Part shown: one piece after another, positions 56,613 to 64,000 of the stretch
Position numbering within the stretch: the first letter of the stretch is position 1
Layout: each line of letters starts with the position of its first letter
Origin: Rhodospirillales bacterium
GTDB taxonomy: Bacteria > Pseudomonadota > Alphaproteobacteria > Rhodospirillales > WMHbin7
DNA: 64,000 nt
Assembly: GCA_016214125.1 (NCBI GenBank)
Contig: JACRPC010000043.1
Coordinates: forward strand, 116,396-180,395
Direction of reading: 5' to 3'
The notes under the pieces: model-generated
Told to the model about the DNA's origin: nothing
Databases searched by the model: none
What the model saw: the letters and a program-made list of their open reading frames with translations, nothing else
Translations under genes and position numbers: made by a program

Positions 56613-57986
56613 TCACGTCGCCTTTTGGAGATATTTCTCAAGATCGATCGGCGCATTGGTGATTTTCGACCGTTTGAACTTGTCCCGAAGGTCGAGCGGC
56701 ACGGTGGCGTCGATCGCCATCTTCGCCTTGTAAAGCTGGAAGGGATCGCGGGAGAACCCCATGACGTTGCGGATGATGTTGACGTCGTTCTCCAGGCGGG
56801 TGCGGGTAACCATGGCCCACATCACGTCGTTCATATTGTGCAGATCGACGTCGGGATCGACGGCAATGCCGATCTTGACGAACGGCACTTCGCCCATGGC
56901 CGCCAGAAGGGCGTTCATCGGCTCGCCCTCGAACGTCTTGGCGATTTGAAGGACGCAGCAGGGCAAGAAGGGATCAAGCGTCAGATTGCGGATCCCGGAG
57001 GCGGCCTTGCGCGCCGCGCCCAGCGCGGCGGCACCGCGCGGAATCGCCAGCAGCAGATTCTCCTCGGCCGTGCCGGAGAGAATGGTCTGGAAGATTGGGT
57101 CGCGGCGGTGAGTCATCCGCTCCACTTTGAAGATGTGACGATCCTCGACCAGGGGGTAATAGCCCAGCCAATCGCCGATCGGGCCTTCCGGCTCCTTGAC
57201 ATCGGGCAGGATCACGCCCTCGAGGACGATTTCGGCGTGGGCGGGAACGGCAAGATCAAGGGTCTGGCAGCGAACCATCTCCAATGGTTCGCCGCGCAGC
57301 GCGCCCGCCAGCTCGAATTCGTCGAACGGCGTGTGCGCCGAAGCGGCGATCATCTCGATCGGGTGCAAGCCGATCGCCACCGCCATCTCGGTTCGAAGGC
57401 CGCGTTTTAGGCGCTTTTGGAAGATCTCGTAACCTTGGGTGCTGGGCAACATGCGAAGCGCCAACCGGTCCTTGCCCTTGAGCTGCAGGCTGTAATAGCC
57501 GGCGTTTTGGCGCCCCGATTCCGGATCCTTGGTGATCCCGATTCCGGCGGTGATGTAGGGTCCGGCGTCCTCCTGATGCAGAAGGGGAATGGGAAGCCGA
57601 TCGAGATCGACCGCATCGGCGATCACTTCCTGAACGGGGGCCTTATCGACCAGGACCACCGGAATCGCCTTCGAAGCCCGCTCGCCGAACCAGGCCATGA
57701 TTCCCGTCTCGGTGCAGCCCAGCGCGGTCTCGATCGCCGAGCGCGAGCCGAAGCTGTTGCCAATCATCCGCATCGGGTTTCCCGTCGAACGCGCAAGCAT
57801 GAGAGGCCGGCCGCGTTTGATGGCGGCGTCGATCAAAGCCGCCGCCTCGGTGCGCGGGCTCACCTCGGCCTCGACGGTCAGCAGCTCGCCCCGGCTGCCG
57901 AGCTTGGCGAGATAGGTGCGAAGGTCCTTTTCGATTGGGTCCAAGGCGGGCGCCTTCCTGTTGATTTGAGGGCGGCCATCAGCCAT
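56613..57986 (-). CDS. UbiD-family prenylated-FMN decarboxylase
   Basis: A 457-residue protein. The UbiD pattern includes PIPLLHQEDAGPYIT, GYYSLQLKGKDRLALRM, AVAIGLHPIEMIAASA and the catalytic acidic region VLEGVILPDVKEPEGPIGD. The substrate of UbiD enzymes ranges from polyprenyl benzoates to many aromatic acids. Its operon partners (SDR, benzoate-CoA-ligase-like) point to an aromatic acid rather than ubiquinone synthesis. The flavin prenyltransferase UbiX is not in view. It overlaps the SDR stop by eight bases. Confidence 0.9.
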   Translation of the reverse strand: MADGRPQINRKAPALDPIEKDLRTYLAKLGSRGELLTVEAEVSPRTEAAALIDAAIKRGRPLMLARSTGNPMRMIGNSFGSRSAIETALGCTETGIMAWFGERASKAIPVVLVDKAPVQEVIADAVDLDRLPIPLLHQEDAGPYITAGIGITKDPESGRQNAGYYSLQLKGKDRLALRMLPSTQGYEIFQKRLKRGLRTEMAVAIGLHPIEMIAASAHTPFDEFELAGALRGEPLEMVRCQTLDLAVPAHAEIVLEGVILPDVKEPEGPIGDWLGYYPLVEDRHIFKVERMTHRRDPIFQTILSGTAEENLLLAIPRGAAALGAARKAASGIRNLTLDPFLPCCVLQIAKTFEGEPMNALLAAMGEVPFVKIGIAVDPDVDLHNMNDVMWAMVTRTRLENDVNIIRNVMGFSRDPFQLYKAKMAIDATVPLDLRDKFKRSKITNAPIDLEKYLQKAT

Positions 57987-58728
57987 TCATTGTGAGGCCA
58001 CCGGAAACGCTGATTACTTGGCCGGTGATATAAGCGGCATCGTCGCTGGCCAGGAAAGCCACCAAGCCGGTGACGTCATCGGGTCGCCCGAAGCGTCGCA
58101 TGGGAATCACCCTTAGAAGGGCATCGCGCAGCTTGTCGGGCGAGCCGCTGCTGGCGATCACCTCTTCCATCATGGAGGTTTCCGTTGGCCCCGGGCAGAC
58201 GGCGTTGACCGAGATGGATTTTCCGGCCACTTCGCGGGCAATCGACTTGGTGAAGGTGATCACGCCGCCCTTGGCGGCGGCATAGGCCGATTCGCCCGAC
58301 GAGCCGACCCGGCCGGCGTCGGAGGCGATGTTGATCACCCGTCCCCGGCCACGTTCGATCATTGATGGCAACACCGCCTGGGTTACCGTCATCGGTCCGA
58401 GCAGATTGATGGCGACGGCGCGGTGCCAAATCTCCTTGGGCTGTTTGACGAAGGCGCCAAAGCGGTCCCAACCGGCGTTGTTGACCAGAATGTCGATCGG
58501 CTTGGCAAAGTCGGCCAGGGCGCGGGCCATTGCCGCCGAGTCGGTGATGTCGGCGACCAAGGGTGTTGCCGCCGTCCCCAGTTCGCTGCAAACCATTTGC
58601 GCGCTGTCGGCATTGAGGTCGAGGATGGCGACCTGGCAACCTTCCTCGATCAGGCGTCGCCCGATCGCCTGGCCGATGCCGCCCGCCCCACCCGTTACCA
58701 ACGCGATTTTTCCCTTAAGACCCCTCAT
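57979..58728 (-). CDS. SDR family oxidoreductase (FabG-like)
   Basis: A 249-residue SDR with an intact active site: cofactor loop TGGAGGIGQAIG, an NNAGWDRFG segment, catalytic Ser in INIASDAGRVGSSGES, and YAAAKGGVI with Tyr-x3-Lys. The C-terminus is GQVISVSGGLTMNG. It may oxidise a hydroxyacyl-CoA or alcohol intermediate of the aromatic or alicyclic pathway. It lies 32 bases downstream of the ligase gene. Confidence 0.93.
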   Translation of the reverse strand: MRGLKGKIALVTGGAGGIGQAIGRRLIEEGCQVAILDLNADSAQMVCSELGTAATPLVADITDSAAMARALADFAKPIDILVNNAGWDRFGAFVKQPKEIWHRAVAINLLGPMTVTQAVLPSMIERGRGRVINIASDAGRVGSSGESAYAAAKGGVITFTKSIAREVAGKSISVNAVCPGPTETSMMEEVIASSGSPDKLRDALLRVIPMRRFGRPDDVTGLVAFLASDDAAYITGQVISVSGGLTMNG

Positions 58729-58760
58729 CGGCTTGGCTCCTTCAATGTCGTCGTCGATGC

Positions 58761-60332
58761 CTAATCGACCTTGCGCAGCTTGAAACGCTGGATTTTTCCG
58801 GTTGCCGTTTTCGGTAGTTCGGTAACGAAGTTGAACCAGCGCGGATATTTATAGGCCGCCAGGCGCGTCCGGCAGTGTTGGCGCAAATCCTCGGCCAGAT
58901 CGTCGCCGGCGTCACTGGGCGATTTCAGAACCACCCAGGCTTCCGGCTTGAAAAGTCCGGCTTCGTCCCTGCGGCCGACCACCGCGGCTTCGAGCACCTT
59001 GGGATGGTCGAAAAGCGCCGATTCGATTTCAAAAGGCGACACCCAGATGCCGCCCACCTTCAACATGTCGTCGCTGCGACCGGCGAAATAATAGTACCCC
59101 TCGGCGTCGCGGACGAAGGTGTCTCCGGTGTTAAGCCAGCCGTCGACCAGATGCGTGGCGTTCCGCTCAGGGTTGTTCCAATAGCCGCGGGTCACCGAGG
59201 GCCCCTTGACCCACATGCGGCCCTGTTCGCCGGGAGGCACTTCTTTTCCGGCATCGTCGAGAATGCGAATCTGGTAGCCGGGGACGGCTCGGCCGGTCGA
59301 GAGCTCCTTGACGTCGCCGGTCCGGTTGGTGATGTAGATGTGCAACGATTCGGTCGAGCCGATGCCTTCCATGATTGGCACCGGCGCCAAAGCGCACCAC
59401 TGGCGCTGAATCTCGGCCGGCAAGGCCTCGCCACCGGTGATGCAGCGCTTGATGCTCGATAGGCCATCCCTGCCGATGAGATTGCTGGCCAAAAGGGCGG
59501 CGTAGAAGGTGGGAACGGCGGCAAAATAGGTGGGACGGAAGCGCTGGATGATCTCGACGGCGATCGGCGGTGACGGCCGCCGTCCGTCGACGATCGTGGT
59601 GGCACCAACCCAAAGCGGAAACAGAGCACCGCAACCGAGACCGGCTGCAAAGAACAGCGGGAAAGTCGAATAGAAAAGATCACTTTCTTCGACCCCACCA
59701 ACGTCGACGGCGTAGAGTTGGCTGACGGCAATTACATCGCGGTGAACGTGAATGACGCCTTTCGGCCGTCCGGTCGTTCCCGACGAGTAAAGCCAAAAAC
59801 AATCCGACTCGGCGGTGGACGGCACCGGGGACAGGTCGGATGCGGCGTTGGCGGCCAACGCCGCCAGGCCGTCCGGGCCCATCATCGGCAACACCCGGGA
59901 GGGCGGCGTGCATTGGCCGAGCGCCGCCTCGATCTCGGGCGCGAATTCGCTGGAATAGACCAGGCCCTTGGCGCCGGAATCGGTCATGATGAAGGCGTAG
60001 TCGGCGGCCTTCAGCAAGGTATTCAGCGGCACCGGAATGAGGCCGGCCTTGACCGCACCAAAGAAGGCATAGAAGAACTCGGGGGCCCCCTTGAGGATCA
60101 TCAACACCCGATCTCCCGGCCTGAAGCCCAAGCCAAGCATGGCGTTGCCGAAGCGATTGGTCGCCTTTGCCAGATCGGCGTAGCTCACCGTCTCTTCGAG
60201 CGTGACGATGGCGGTCTTGGCCCCGCGGCCTTCGTCGATATGCCGGTCGATCAGCGCCGACGTCATGTTGAACGGGGTGGCAAAGACCAGTTCCGGCCCG
60301 TGCGCCGTTCGCTTGCGTTCAACCCGATACAT
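58761..60332 (-). CDS. Benzoate-CoA ligase-like AMP-dependent acyl-CoA synthetase
   Basis: A 523-residue ligase starting at ATG 60332 with GGGAGGAA ahead. Motifs are FWLYSSGTTGRPKGVIH (P-loop), GIGSTESLHIYI, GWLNTGDTFVRDAEGYYYF and the catalytic Lys in LPKTATGKIQRFKLR. The N-terminal FNMTSALIDRHIDEGRGAKT is typical of the benzoate/4-hydroxybenzoate-CoA ligase group. It would activate an aromatic acid to its CoA thioester with ATP. First gene of the leftward SDR-UbiD operon. Confidence 0.9.
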   Translation of the reverse strand: MYRVERKRTAHGPELVFATPFNMTSALIDRHIDEGRGAKTAIVTLEETVSYADLAKATNRFGNAMLGLGFRPGDRVLMILKGAPEFFYAFFGAVKAGLIPVPLNTLLKAADYAFIMTDSGAKGLVYSSEFAPEIEAALGQCTPPSRVLPMMGPDGLAALAANAASDLSPVPSTAESDCFWLYSSGTTGRPKGVIHVHRDVIAVSQLYAVDVGGVEESDLFYSTFPLFFAAGLGCGALFPLWVGATTIVDGRRPSPPIAVEIIQRFRPTYFAAVPTFYAALLASNLIGRDGLSSIKRCITGGEALPAEIQRQWCALAPVPIMEGIGSTESLHIYITNRTGDVKELSTGRAVPGYQIRILDDAGKEVPPGEQGRMWVKGPSVTRGYWNNPERNATHLVDGWLNTGDTFVRDAEGYYYFAGRSDDMLKVGGIWVSPFEIESALFDHPKVLEAAVVGRRDEAGLFKPEAWVVLKSPSDAGDDLAEDLRQHCRTRLAAYKYPRWFNFVTELPKTATGKIQRFKLRKVD

Positions 60333-60433
60333 GTCTTCCTCCCTTGTCGATTTGCCGCGCCGGGTTCGCGCTCCAACGTCGGCATGCGCGGTCAGACGAT
60401 CTGTGGTGCGTCCCACGCCGCCCAATCAGCGGT

Positions 60434-60650
60434 TCATCGAGTGCGCCAAACGGCGGGCCGCCTTTCGAGAATAGCCTCCATCCCCTCTTTCCTGTCATGG
60501 GTGGTAACGAGATCGCGGGTGCACCGCGTCCCGACCCCACCAAACCGCGCGTGAACCCGTTGCGCGAATTCGCTCCGGCGGTCCTCGAGCGGCAAGCGAA
60601 TGGCGATGGCGCTCTTCGGCAACATACGCTCGCCGATCCAGGCCCACGGC
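60434..60650 (-). pseudogene. Remnant of an enoyl-CoA hydratase-type gene (C-terminal end)
   Basis: About 60 codons end in LVTTHDRKEGMEAILERRPAVW, a pattern close to the crotonase C-terminus (DxxEG-x-AFLEKR-P). No ATG, cofactor loops or oxyanion motif precede it, and all frames upstream to 60844 are interrupted or unlike known proteins. The best reading is a decayed or deletion-scarred hydratase gene. The span from 60333 to 60844 holds nothing else I can support. Confidence 0.4.
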
Positions 60651-60844
60651 CGAAGGCCGTATTCGCGATGAACCTTTCGGCGTCCGGCTTCCGCGCGGTC
60701 TTGGCATTGAAATCGGCAGGCAGTTCTTCATAAGTTATCCGGATGCGCGTGATTGGCGCCACGGCCGGCGCTCCACCGATCGCCGCAACCGCCGCACTCG
60801 GACCGGGCCCAAGCCGGGTCCGTAACGACAAGCGACAGGCGTCC

Positions 60845-61201
60845 CTAGGGTTGCTTGCCCGCCACATAGTCGGGCGCCACTGCGGCGACGATGTCGAAGA
60901 AGATGACGCCCGAATTGATCTTGGCGCCATCCATCGGCATCGTGCGCGCGACGAGTTGCTTGGCGACGTCGGGCCTCAGGCCGTTGTCGGCGACCATCGG
61001 CTCGCCGCCGCCCAGCTTGTTGCCGTCTTCCTGGTCCATGGCGATGGCGAAGCCGTCGCGCGTTTCCTCGCCGATATAGCCGGACGGCGTAGTGAGCGTG
61101 GTGACGAAGCCGATCTTCACTGGGCCCTGCTGCGCCAGGGCGCCGCCGGTGGTGACGAGCGCCGCAGCCGCCAATGCGGCCCAAAACGATTTCTGAATCA
61201 T
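60845..61201 (-). pseudogene. Truncated branched-chain-type ABC substrate-binding protein
   Basis: An open frame of 118 codons from ATG 61201 with GGGGGAG ahead. A signal peptide (SFWAALAAAALVTTGGALAQ), VKIGFVTTLTTPSGYIG and RDGFAIAMDQEDGNKLGG match the N-terminus of LivK-like proteins. It then stops after APDYVAGKQP, about one third of the normal 380-400 residues. It cannot form the two-lobed binding fold, so I call it a pseudogene despite the good start. Confidence 0.75.
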
Positions 61202-61631
61202 GTCTCCCCCTGTCGTCGTGGTCTGCGCGATCGGTGTCGGCTTTTTATTAGATAATAAGGATTGGTACGGCCGTTTCGGCCTTACCATTGTCATGACCTG
61301 ATCATCATTGCACCTTCCGCCGTCTCATCCCGAGAACGCGGCAACAGCTTAGGATTTACCGTTTCTTTTCCGCTTGCAAGCTCTTTAACCCGAAGAGGAT
61401 GCTTTCCGGGCTCATCGGCAAGCCCCCACATCCCGCCTTGGCTCGACGTCATGGACGCCGTTCCCCTGTCGATCAAGGCGTCGCCAACCCCACCTTCCGC
61501 GCCAATGGCGGGTGGTCGCCTCTTGCCTTACCGGGGCTGGCGCAAGGGCAAACGGCGCTCCTGAAAGGCGTGATTCGCGGGCATACCGCAAAGCCGGCCG
61601 GACCACCTCCGGCCGGTTTGCGCCAACCCGG
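61202..61631. other. 430-bp stretch without a supportable gene
   Basis: It is AT-richer next to the truncated binding-protein gene (61240-61345) and GC-rich elsewhere. An imperfect hairpin GGTACGGCC/GGCCTTACC (61264-61286) and a second hairpin near 61594-61616 are present. No reading frame here resembles a known protein. Confidence 0.6.
61590..61619 (-). terminator. Possible terminator after the binding-protein gene
   Basis: A 9-bp perfect stem (CCGGCCGGA/TCCGGCCGG, 61594-61616, 5-base loop), flanked by AAA and TTT, lies 12 bases beyond the stop at 61632. The T tract is short (CTTTG read leftward), so efficiency is uncertain. Confidence 0.5.
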
Positions 61632-62816
61632 TCACCAACTCATCGTACACTTTTCGCTGTAGATATCTTGGTAGGCCTTCAGGGCAAGCTCGACGGTCTT
61701 CAAGGTGAAATTGCCCTCGGCATCCTTGACCACCTGCTCAAGAAAAACATCTTGGATCGGGAAGTGGTTTTTGCCGAAACGGAAGGTTTCGCCCCGGGTG
61801 TTGGGAAATTTGGCTTGGCGCATGGCGGCGCGCATCGCATCCTTCTTGGTCAAATCGCCTTTCACGGCCTCGACGGCGGCGTTGATCAGCATCGCCGCGT
61901 CATAGGCCTGAGGGGCGTAGAAACTGGGAATGCGATTGTACTTCTTGCGGAATTCAGCGACGAAACGCTGATTGACCGGATTGGGCATATCGACCACCCA
62001 GTTCTGGGCGCTGAACGAGCCTTCGGCCAGTTCTTTGATCAGAGGCAGCGACAGGCCTTCGGCAGTAAACGAGGTGTAGAGCGGGATCTTGCCCTTCAGC
62101 CCGGCCTGGGAATATTGCAAGAAAAATTGCACGGCGGCCGCGCCGGGATAAAACGCCCACACCGCATCGGGTGCGGTGGCGCGAATTCGGGCCATCTCGA
62201 CCGCGAAATCCAATTGGTCCGGCCAACGCGTGTATTCCTCGCCGACGATCTCGCCTTTGAACAGGCGTTTGACCCCGGCGGCCATGTCCTTGCCGGCGGC
62301 GTAGTTGGGCGCCATGATGTAAAGCTTCCTGACGCCACGCTTATTGAGCATTTCCCCCAACGCCACCGGTGGCTGATCGTTCTGGCGTGCGACGCCGAAG
62401 AACCAGGGCGAGCACAATTCGCCGGCGATCTGTGACGGACCGGCGTTGGCGCCGATCAAGAAGACCTGGGAGTCGTGAGCGGTCTTTAAGGCCGGGATCA
62501 GCACGTTCGACCAGTTGTAGCCGGAAAGGAAGTCAACCTTCGATTCCTGGATTAGCTTTTCGGTGACTTGCTTACCGATCTCCGGGCTCATACGGTCGTC
62601 GGCATAGATGACTTCGACTGGACGTCCAGCCATCTTACGCCCCAGATGGTCGAGCCCAAGTTCAAACCCATCACGCAGGTCGTTGCCGATCGCCGTGTTG
62701 GGGCCGCTCATCACATTGACAAACCCAATCTTGATCGGCTGCTGCGCCCGAGCTGGCATTCCCATCCAGGCCAGGGCCAGAGCCGCCAAGCCGACGCGGA
62801 TCACATTGGTTGGCAT
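61632..62816 (-). CDS. Branched-chain amino acid-type ABC substrate-binding protein
   Basis: A 394-residue periplasmic binding protein (type I fold). The signal peptide ends in MPARA, then IKIGFVNVMSGPNTAIGND, VDFLSGYNWSNVL, LIGANAGPSQIAGELC, FFGVARQNDQ and a long C-terminal lobe. LivK-like proteins near aromatic degradation genes often bind aromatic acids; this ligand is inferred. No permease or ATPase genes are in the window. Confidence 0.92.
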   Translation of the reverse strand: MPTNVIRVGLAALALAWMGMPARAQQPIKIGFVNVMSGPNTAIGNDLRDGFELGLDHLGRKMAGRPVEVIYADDRMSPEIGKQVTEKLIQESKVDFLSGYNWSNVLIPALKTAHDSQVFLIGANAGPSQIAGELCSPWFFGVARQNDQPPVALGEMLNKRGVRKLYIMAPNYAAGKDMAAGVKRLFKGEIVGEEYTRWPDQLDFAVEMARIRATAPDAVWAFYPGAAAVQFFLQYSQAGLKGKIPLYTSFTAEGLSLPLIKELAEGSFSAQNWVVDMPNPVNQRFVAEFRKKYNRIPSFYAPQAYDAAMLINAAVEAVKGDLTKKDAMRAAMRQAKFPNTRGETFRFGKNHFPIQDVFLEQVVKDAEGNFTLKTVELALKAYQDIYSEKCTMSW

Positions 62817-62898
62817 CGTTTCCTCCCTTATTTCATGTGAGGCGAGGCGGCCATAGCCCGCCCCGCCGGGGTCGCATTCGAACCGAAACGTTCAAATC

Positions 62899-63039
62899 TC
62901 AATATTCGCGGCCGATCCTTTCGTCGAGCGAAAGCCGCCCACCGCCGGTAAAGACGAAGGCCAAGGCGACGATGCCCCACTGCAGCGGATATTCGAAACC
63001 CGCCTTGGTCCAGAAAAGGCCGTTGCCGAAATGGACATG
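62899..63039 (-). pseudogene. Remnant of a DoxX-family gene (C-terminal 46 codons)
   Basis: The frame reads HVHFGNGLFWTKAGFEYPL, then a hydrophobic helix and GGGRLSLDERIGREY, a typical DoxX C-terminus. A stop (TAG) precedes it in the same frame with no start codon between. A strong AGGAGG with ATG at 63038 precedes it but in another frame and yields only 48 unrelated residues. This looks like a deletion that joined a start region to an out-of-frame tail. The rest of 62817-63190 holds no gene I recognise. Confidence 0.7.
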
Positions 63040-63190
63040 TTGACCTCCTGATTGCTAATGGTTGGTAGAATTGGGTACGCTCGGACGCCAATGCGTTTCG
63101 GCTGTAGTAACAACAAACCGTCGGCGGCTTGGTCGGTTCGAGCCGACCGATGCGGCGCGGCGAGTGCGATGGCGGCGCCGGGTTCCGGCG

Positions 63191-64000
63191 TTAGCTTGTC
63201 TTCCTTTCCGCCGCGAGCCTGGCGGCGATCATCTCGCGCAATTCGCGGCGCAAGATCTTGCCGACCGGGCTTAGGGGATAGGCCTCCACCAGTTCCAGCC
63301 GTTCCGGCCATTTGAAGCGGGCGATCTGGCGCGATTCCAGGAAGGCTTTGAGATCGGCAAAGGTGAAGCGCGCGCCGTCCTTGACGATGACGAAGGCGCA
63401 GGCCTTCTCGCCCATCAACGGATCGGGCATGGCGACCACGACCGCGTTGTGTACCGCCGGATGGGCAAGGATGTGATTCTCAACCTCCTCGGTGCTGATC
63501 TTCTCGCCGCCCCGGTTGATCAGGTCCTTCTTGTGGCCGTCGACATAGACGGTGCCGTCCCGGCGATAGACCATGTCGCCCATCCGGTAATAGCCGTCGG
63601 CGGTGAAGCCGGCCTGGTTGGCGGCGGGCGCGTTGTAATAGCCGCGGATGGTGTAGGGGCCGCGCACGATCAGCTCGCCCCGCTCGCCATCGGGCAGATC
63701 GCGGTCCTGGTCGTCGACGATTCGGATCTCGTCGTCGGGCGAAAGCGGCCGCCCCGAGCCGTTCATCCGCTCCTCCTTGCTGTCGGTGAGGCGAGTCTGG
63801 CAGATCAGGCCCTCGCCGGTGCCGAAGCTTTCGACGAAGGTGCAGCCGAAGCCGTCTTCGACCCGGCGGCGCAATTCCGGAACCAGACGGGCGCCGCCGC
63901 TGGTCAGAACCTTGAGCGACGACAGATCGAGACGGTTGCTTTCCAAGGCCGCCAGCCAGGCCACCACCAAAGGCGGCGCCGTCGCCACCAGGGTCACCCG
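63191..64000 (-). CDS. Acyl-adenylating enzyme, DhbE/EntE- or acyl-CoA-ligase-like (5' partial)
   Basis: The gene enters from beyond base 64000; 269 codons of the C-terminal part are visible. Motifs are VLTSGGARLVPELRRRVED, FGTGEGLICQTRLTD (A5-type region), DGYYRMGDMVYRRDGTVYV, GGEKISTEEVENHI, and the catalytic Lys in LSPVGKILRRELRE. The EGLICQTRL pattern recalls 2,3-dihydroxybenzoate-AMP ligases, but the setting favours a CoA ligase for an aromatic or alicyclic acid. Confidence 0.88.
   Translation of the reverse strand, partial: RVTLVATAPPLVVAWLAALESNRLDLSSLKVLTSGGARLVPELRRRVEDGFGCTFVESFGTGEGLICQTRLTDSKEERMNGSGRPLSPDDEIRIVDDQDRDLPDGERGELIVRGPYTIRGYYNAPAANQAGFTADGYYRMGDMVYRRDGTVYVDGHKKDLINRGGEKISTEEVENHILAHPAVHNAVVVAMPDPLMGEKACAFVIVKDGARFTFADLKAFLESRQIARFKWPERLELVEAYPLSPVGKILRRELREMIAARLAAERKTS

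Noticed and set aside
61264..61286. Hairpin GGTACGGCC/GGCCTTACC as an insertion-sequence end or attenuator
   Set aside because: One mismatch, single copy, no transposase or leader peptide nearby.
63131..63148. GGTCGG-TTCGAG-CCGACC hairpin
   Set aside because: Perfect but short and without a T tract; terminator role for the ligase gene is not supported.

Overview
The window reads as a contiguous chromosomal segment of a GC-rich alphaproteobacterium, most likely of the order Rhodospirillales. Supporting signs are the purM/purN - DUF2066 - CDP-alcohol phosphatidyltransferase - AI-2E family - HdaA order, the ileS-lspA-DUF3035-M16-M16 order, a phasin with a TGC-N3-GCA operator, UbiK, and a MutL carrying the endonuclease motif. 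Genes are densely packed, and ATGA/GTGA stop-start overlaps are the rule. No rRNA, prophage, insertion sequence or CRISPR array is visible.

Layout. 1-11016: a type IV pilus/type II secretion-like machine in two converging blocks. The rightward block has GspF/PilC-, GspL-, GspM/PilO- and GspC/PilP-like proteins plus an ABC ATPase. The leftward block has a lectin-bearing pseudopilin, a second pseudopilin, a lytic transglycosylase with TPRs, PilT and PilU. A cupredoxin lipoprotein lies between them. 11126-19085: a Cache-domain protein, purM-purN, a five-gene coupled operon (DUF2066, CDP-alcohol transferase, AI-2E permease, HdaA, SDR), a methyltransferase and a MarR regulator with two palindromic operators. 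19086-31412: M48 protease, GGT-like protein, aminotransferase, UbiK, YbjN, ProC, TetR, phasin, a leftward five-gene operon (TrmH, GIY-YIG-like, EamA, glycosyltransferase, MFS) and a MaoC hydratase. 31490-43373: housekeeping run ribF-ileS-lspA-DUF3035-M16-M16-pgi-mutL-pip. 43458-44090: a PagL-like lipid A deacylase and tRNA-Arg(CCT).

44295-54677 is the most striking part. It holds a formate dehydrogenase-N operon whose alpha subunit has an in-frame UGA (Sec197) followed at once by a SECIS hairpin, then beta and gamma subunits, FdhE, SelA and SelB. A tRNA-Sec (selC) gene is nested inside the 3' end of the selB reading frame. With no break, the run continues into a lipoate-ligase-like protein, a DsrE-family protein and a GcvH-like lipoate-carrier protein. 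Formate oxidation, selenocysteine insertion and a small lipoate/DsrE module thus appear to form one transcription and translation unit. selD and fdhD are not in the window.

54808-64000: a 4HBT thioesterase, a PhnW-type aminotransferase, and a leftward aromatic or alicyclic acid catabolism region. That region has a UbiD-family decarboxylase, an SDR, a benzoate-CoA-ligase-like enzyme, branched-chain-type substrate-binding proteins and a second acyl-adenylating enzyme cut by the window edge. It also contains decay: a truncated binding protein, an apparent enoyl-CoA hydratase remnant and a DoxX remnant.
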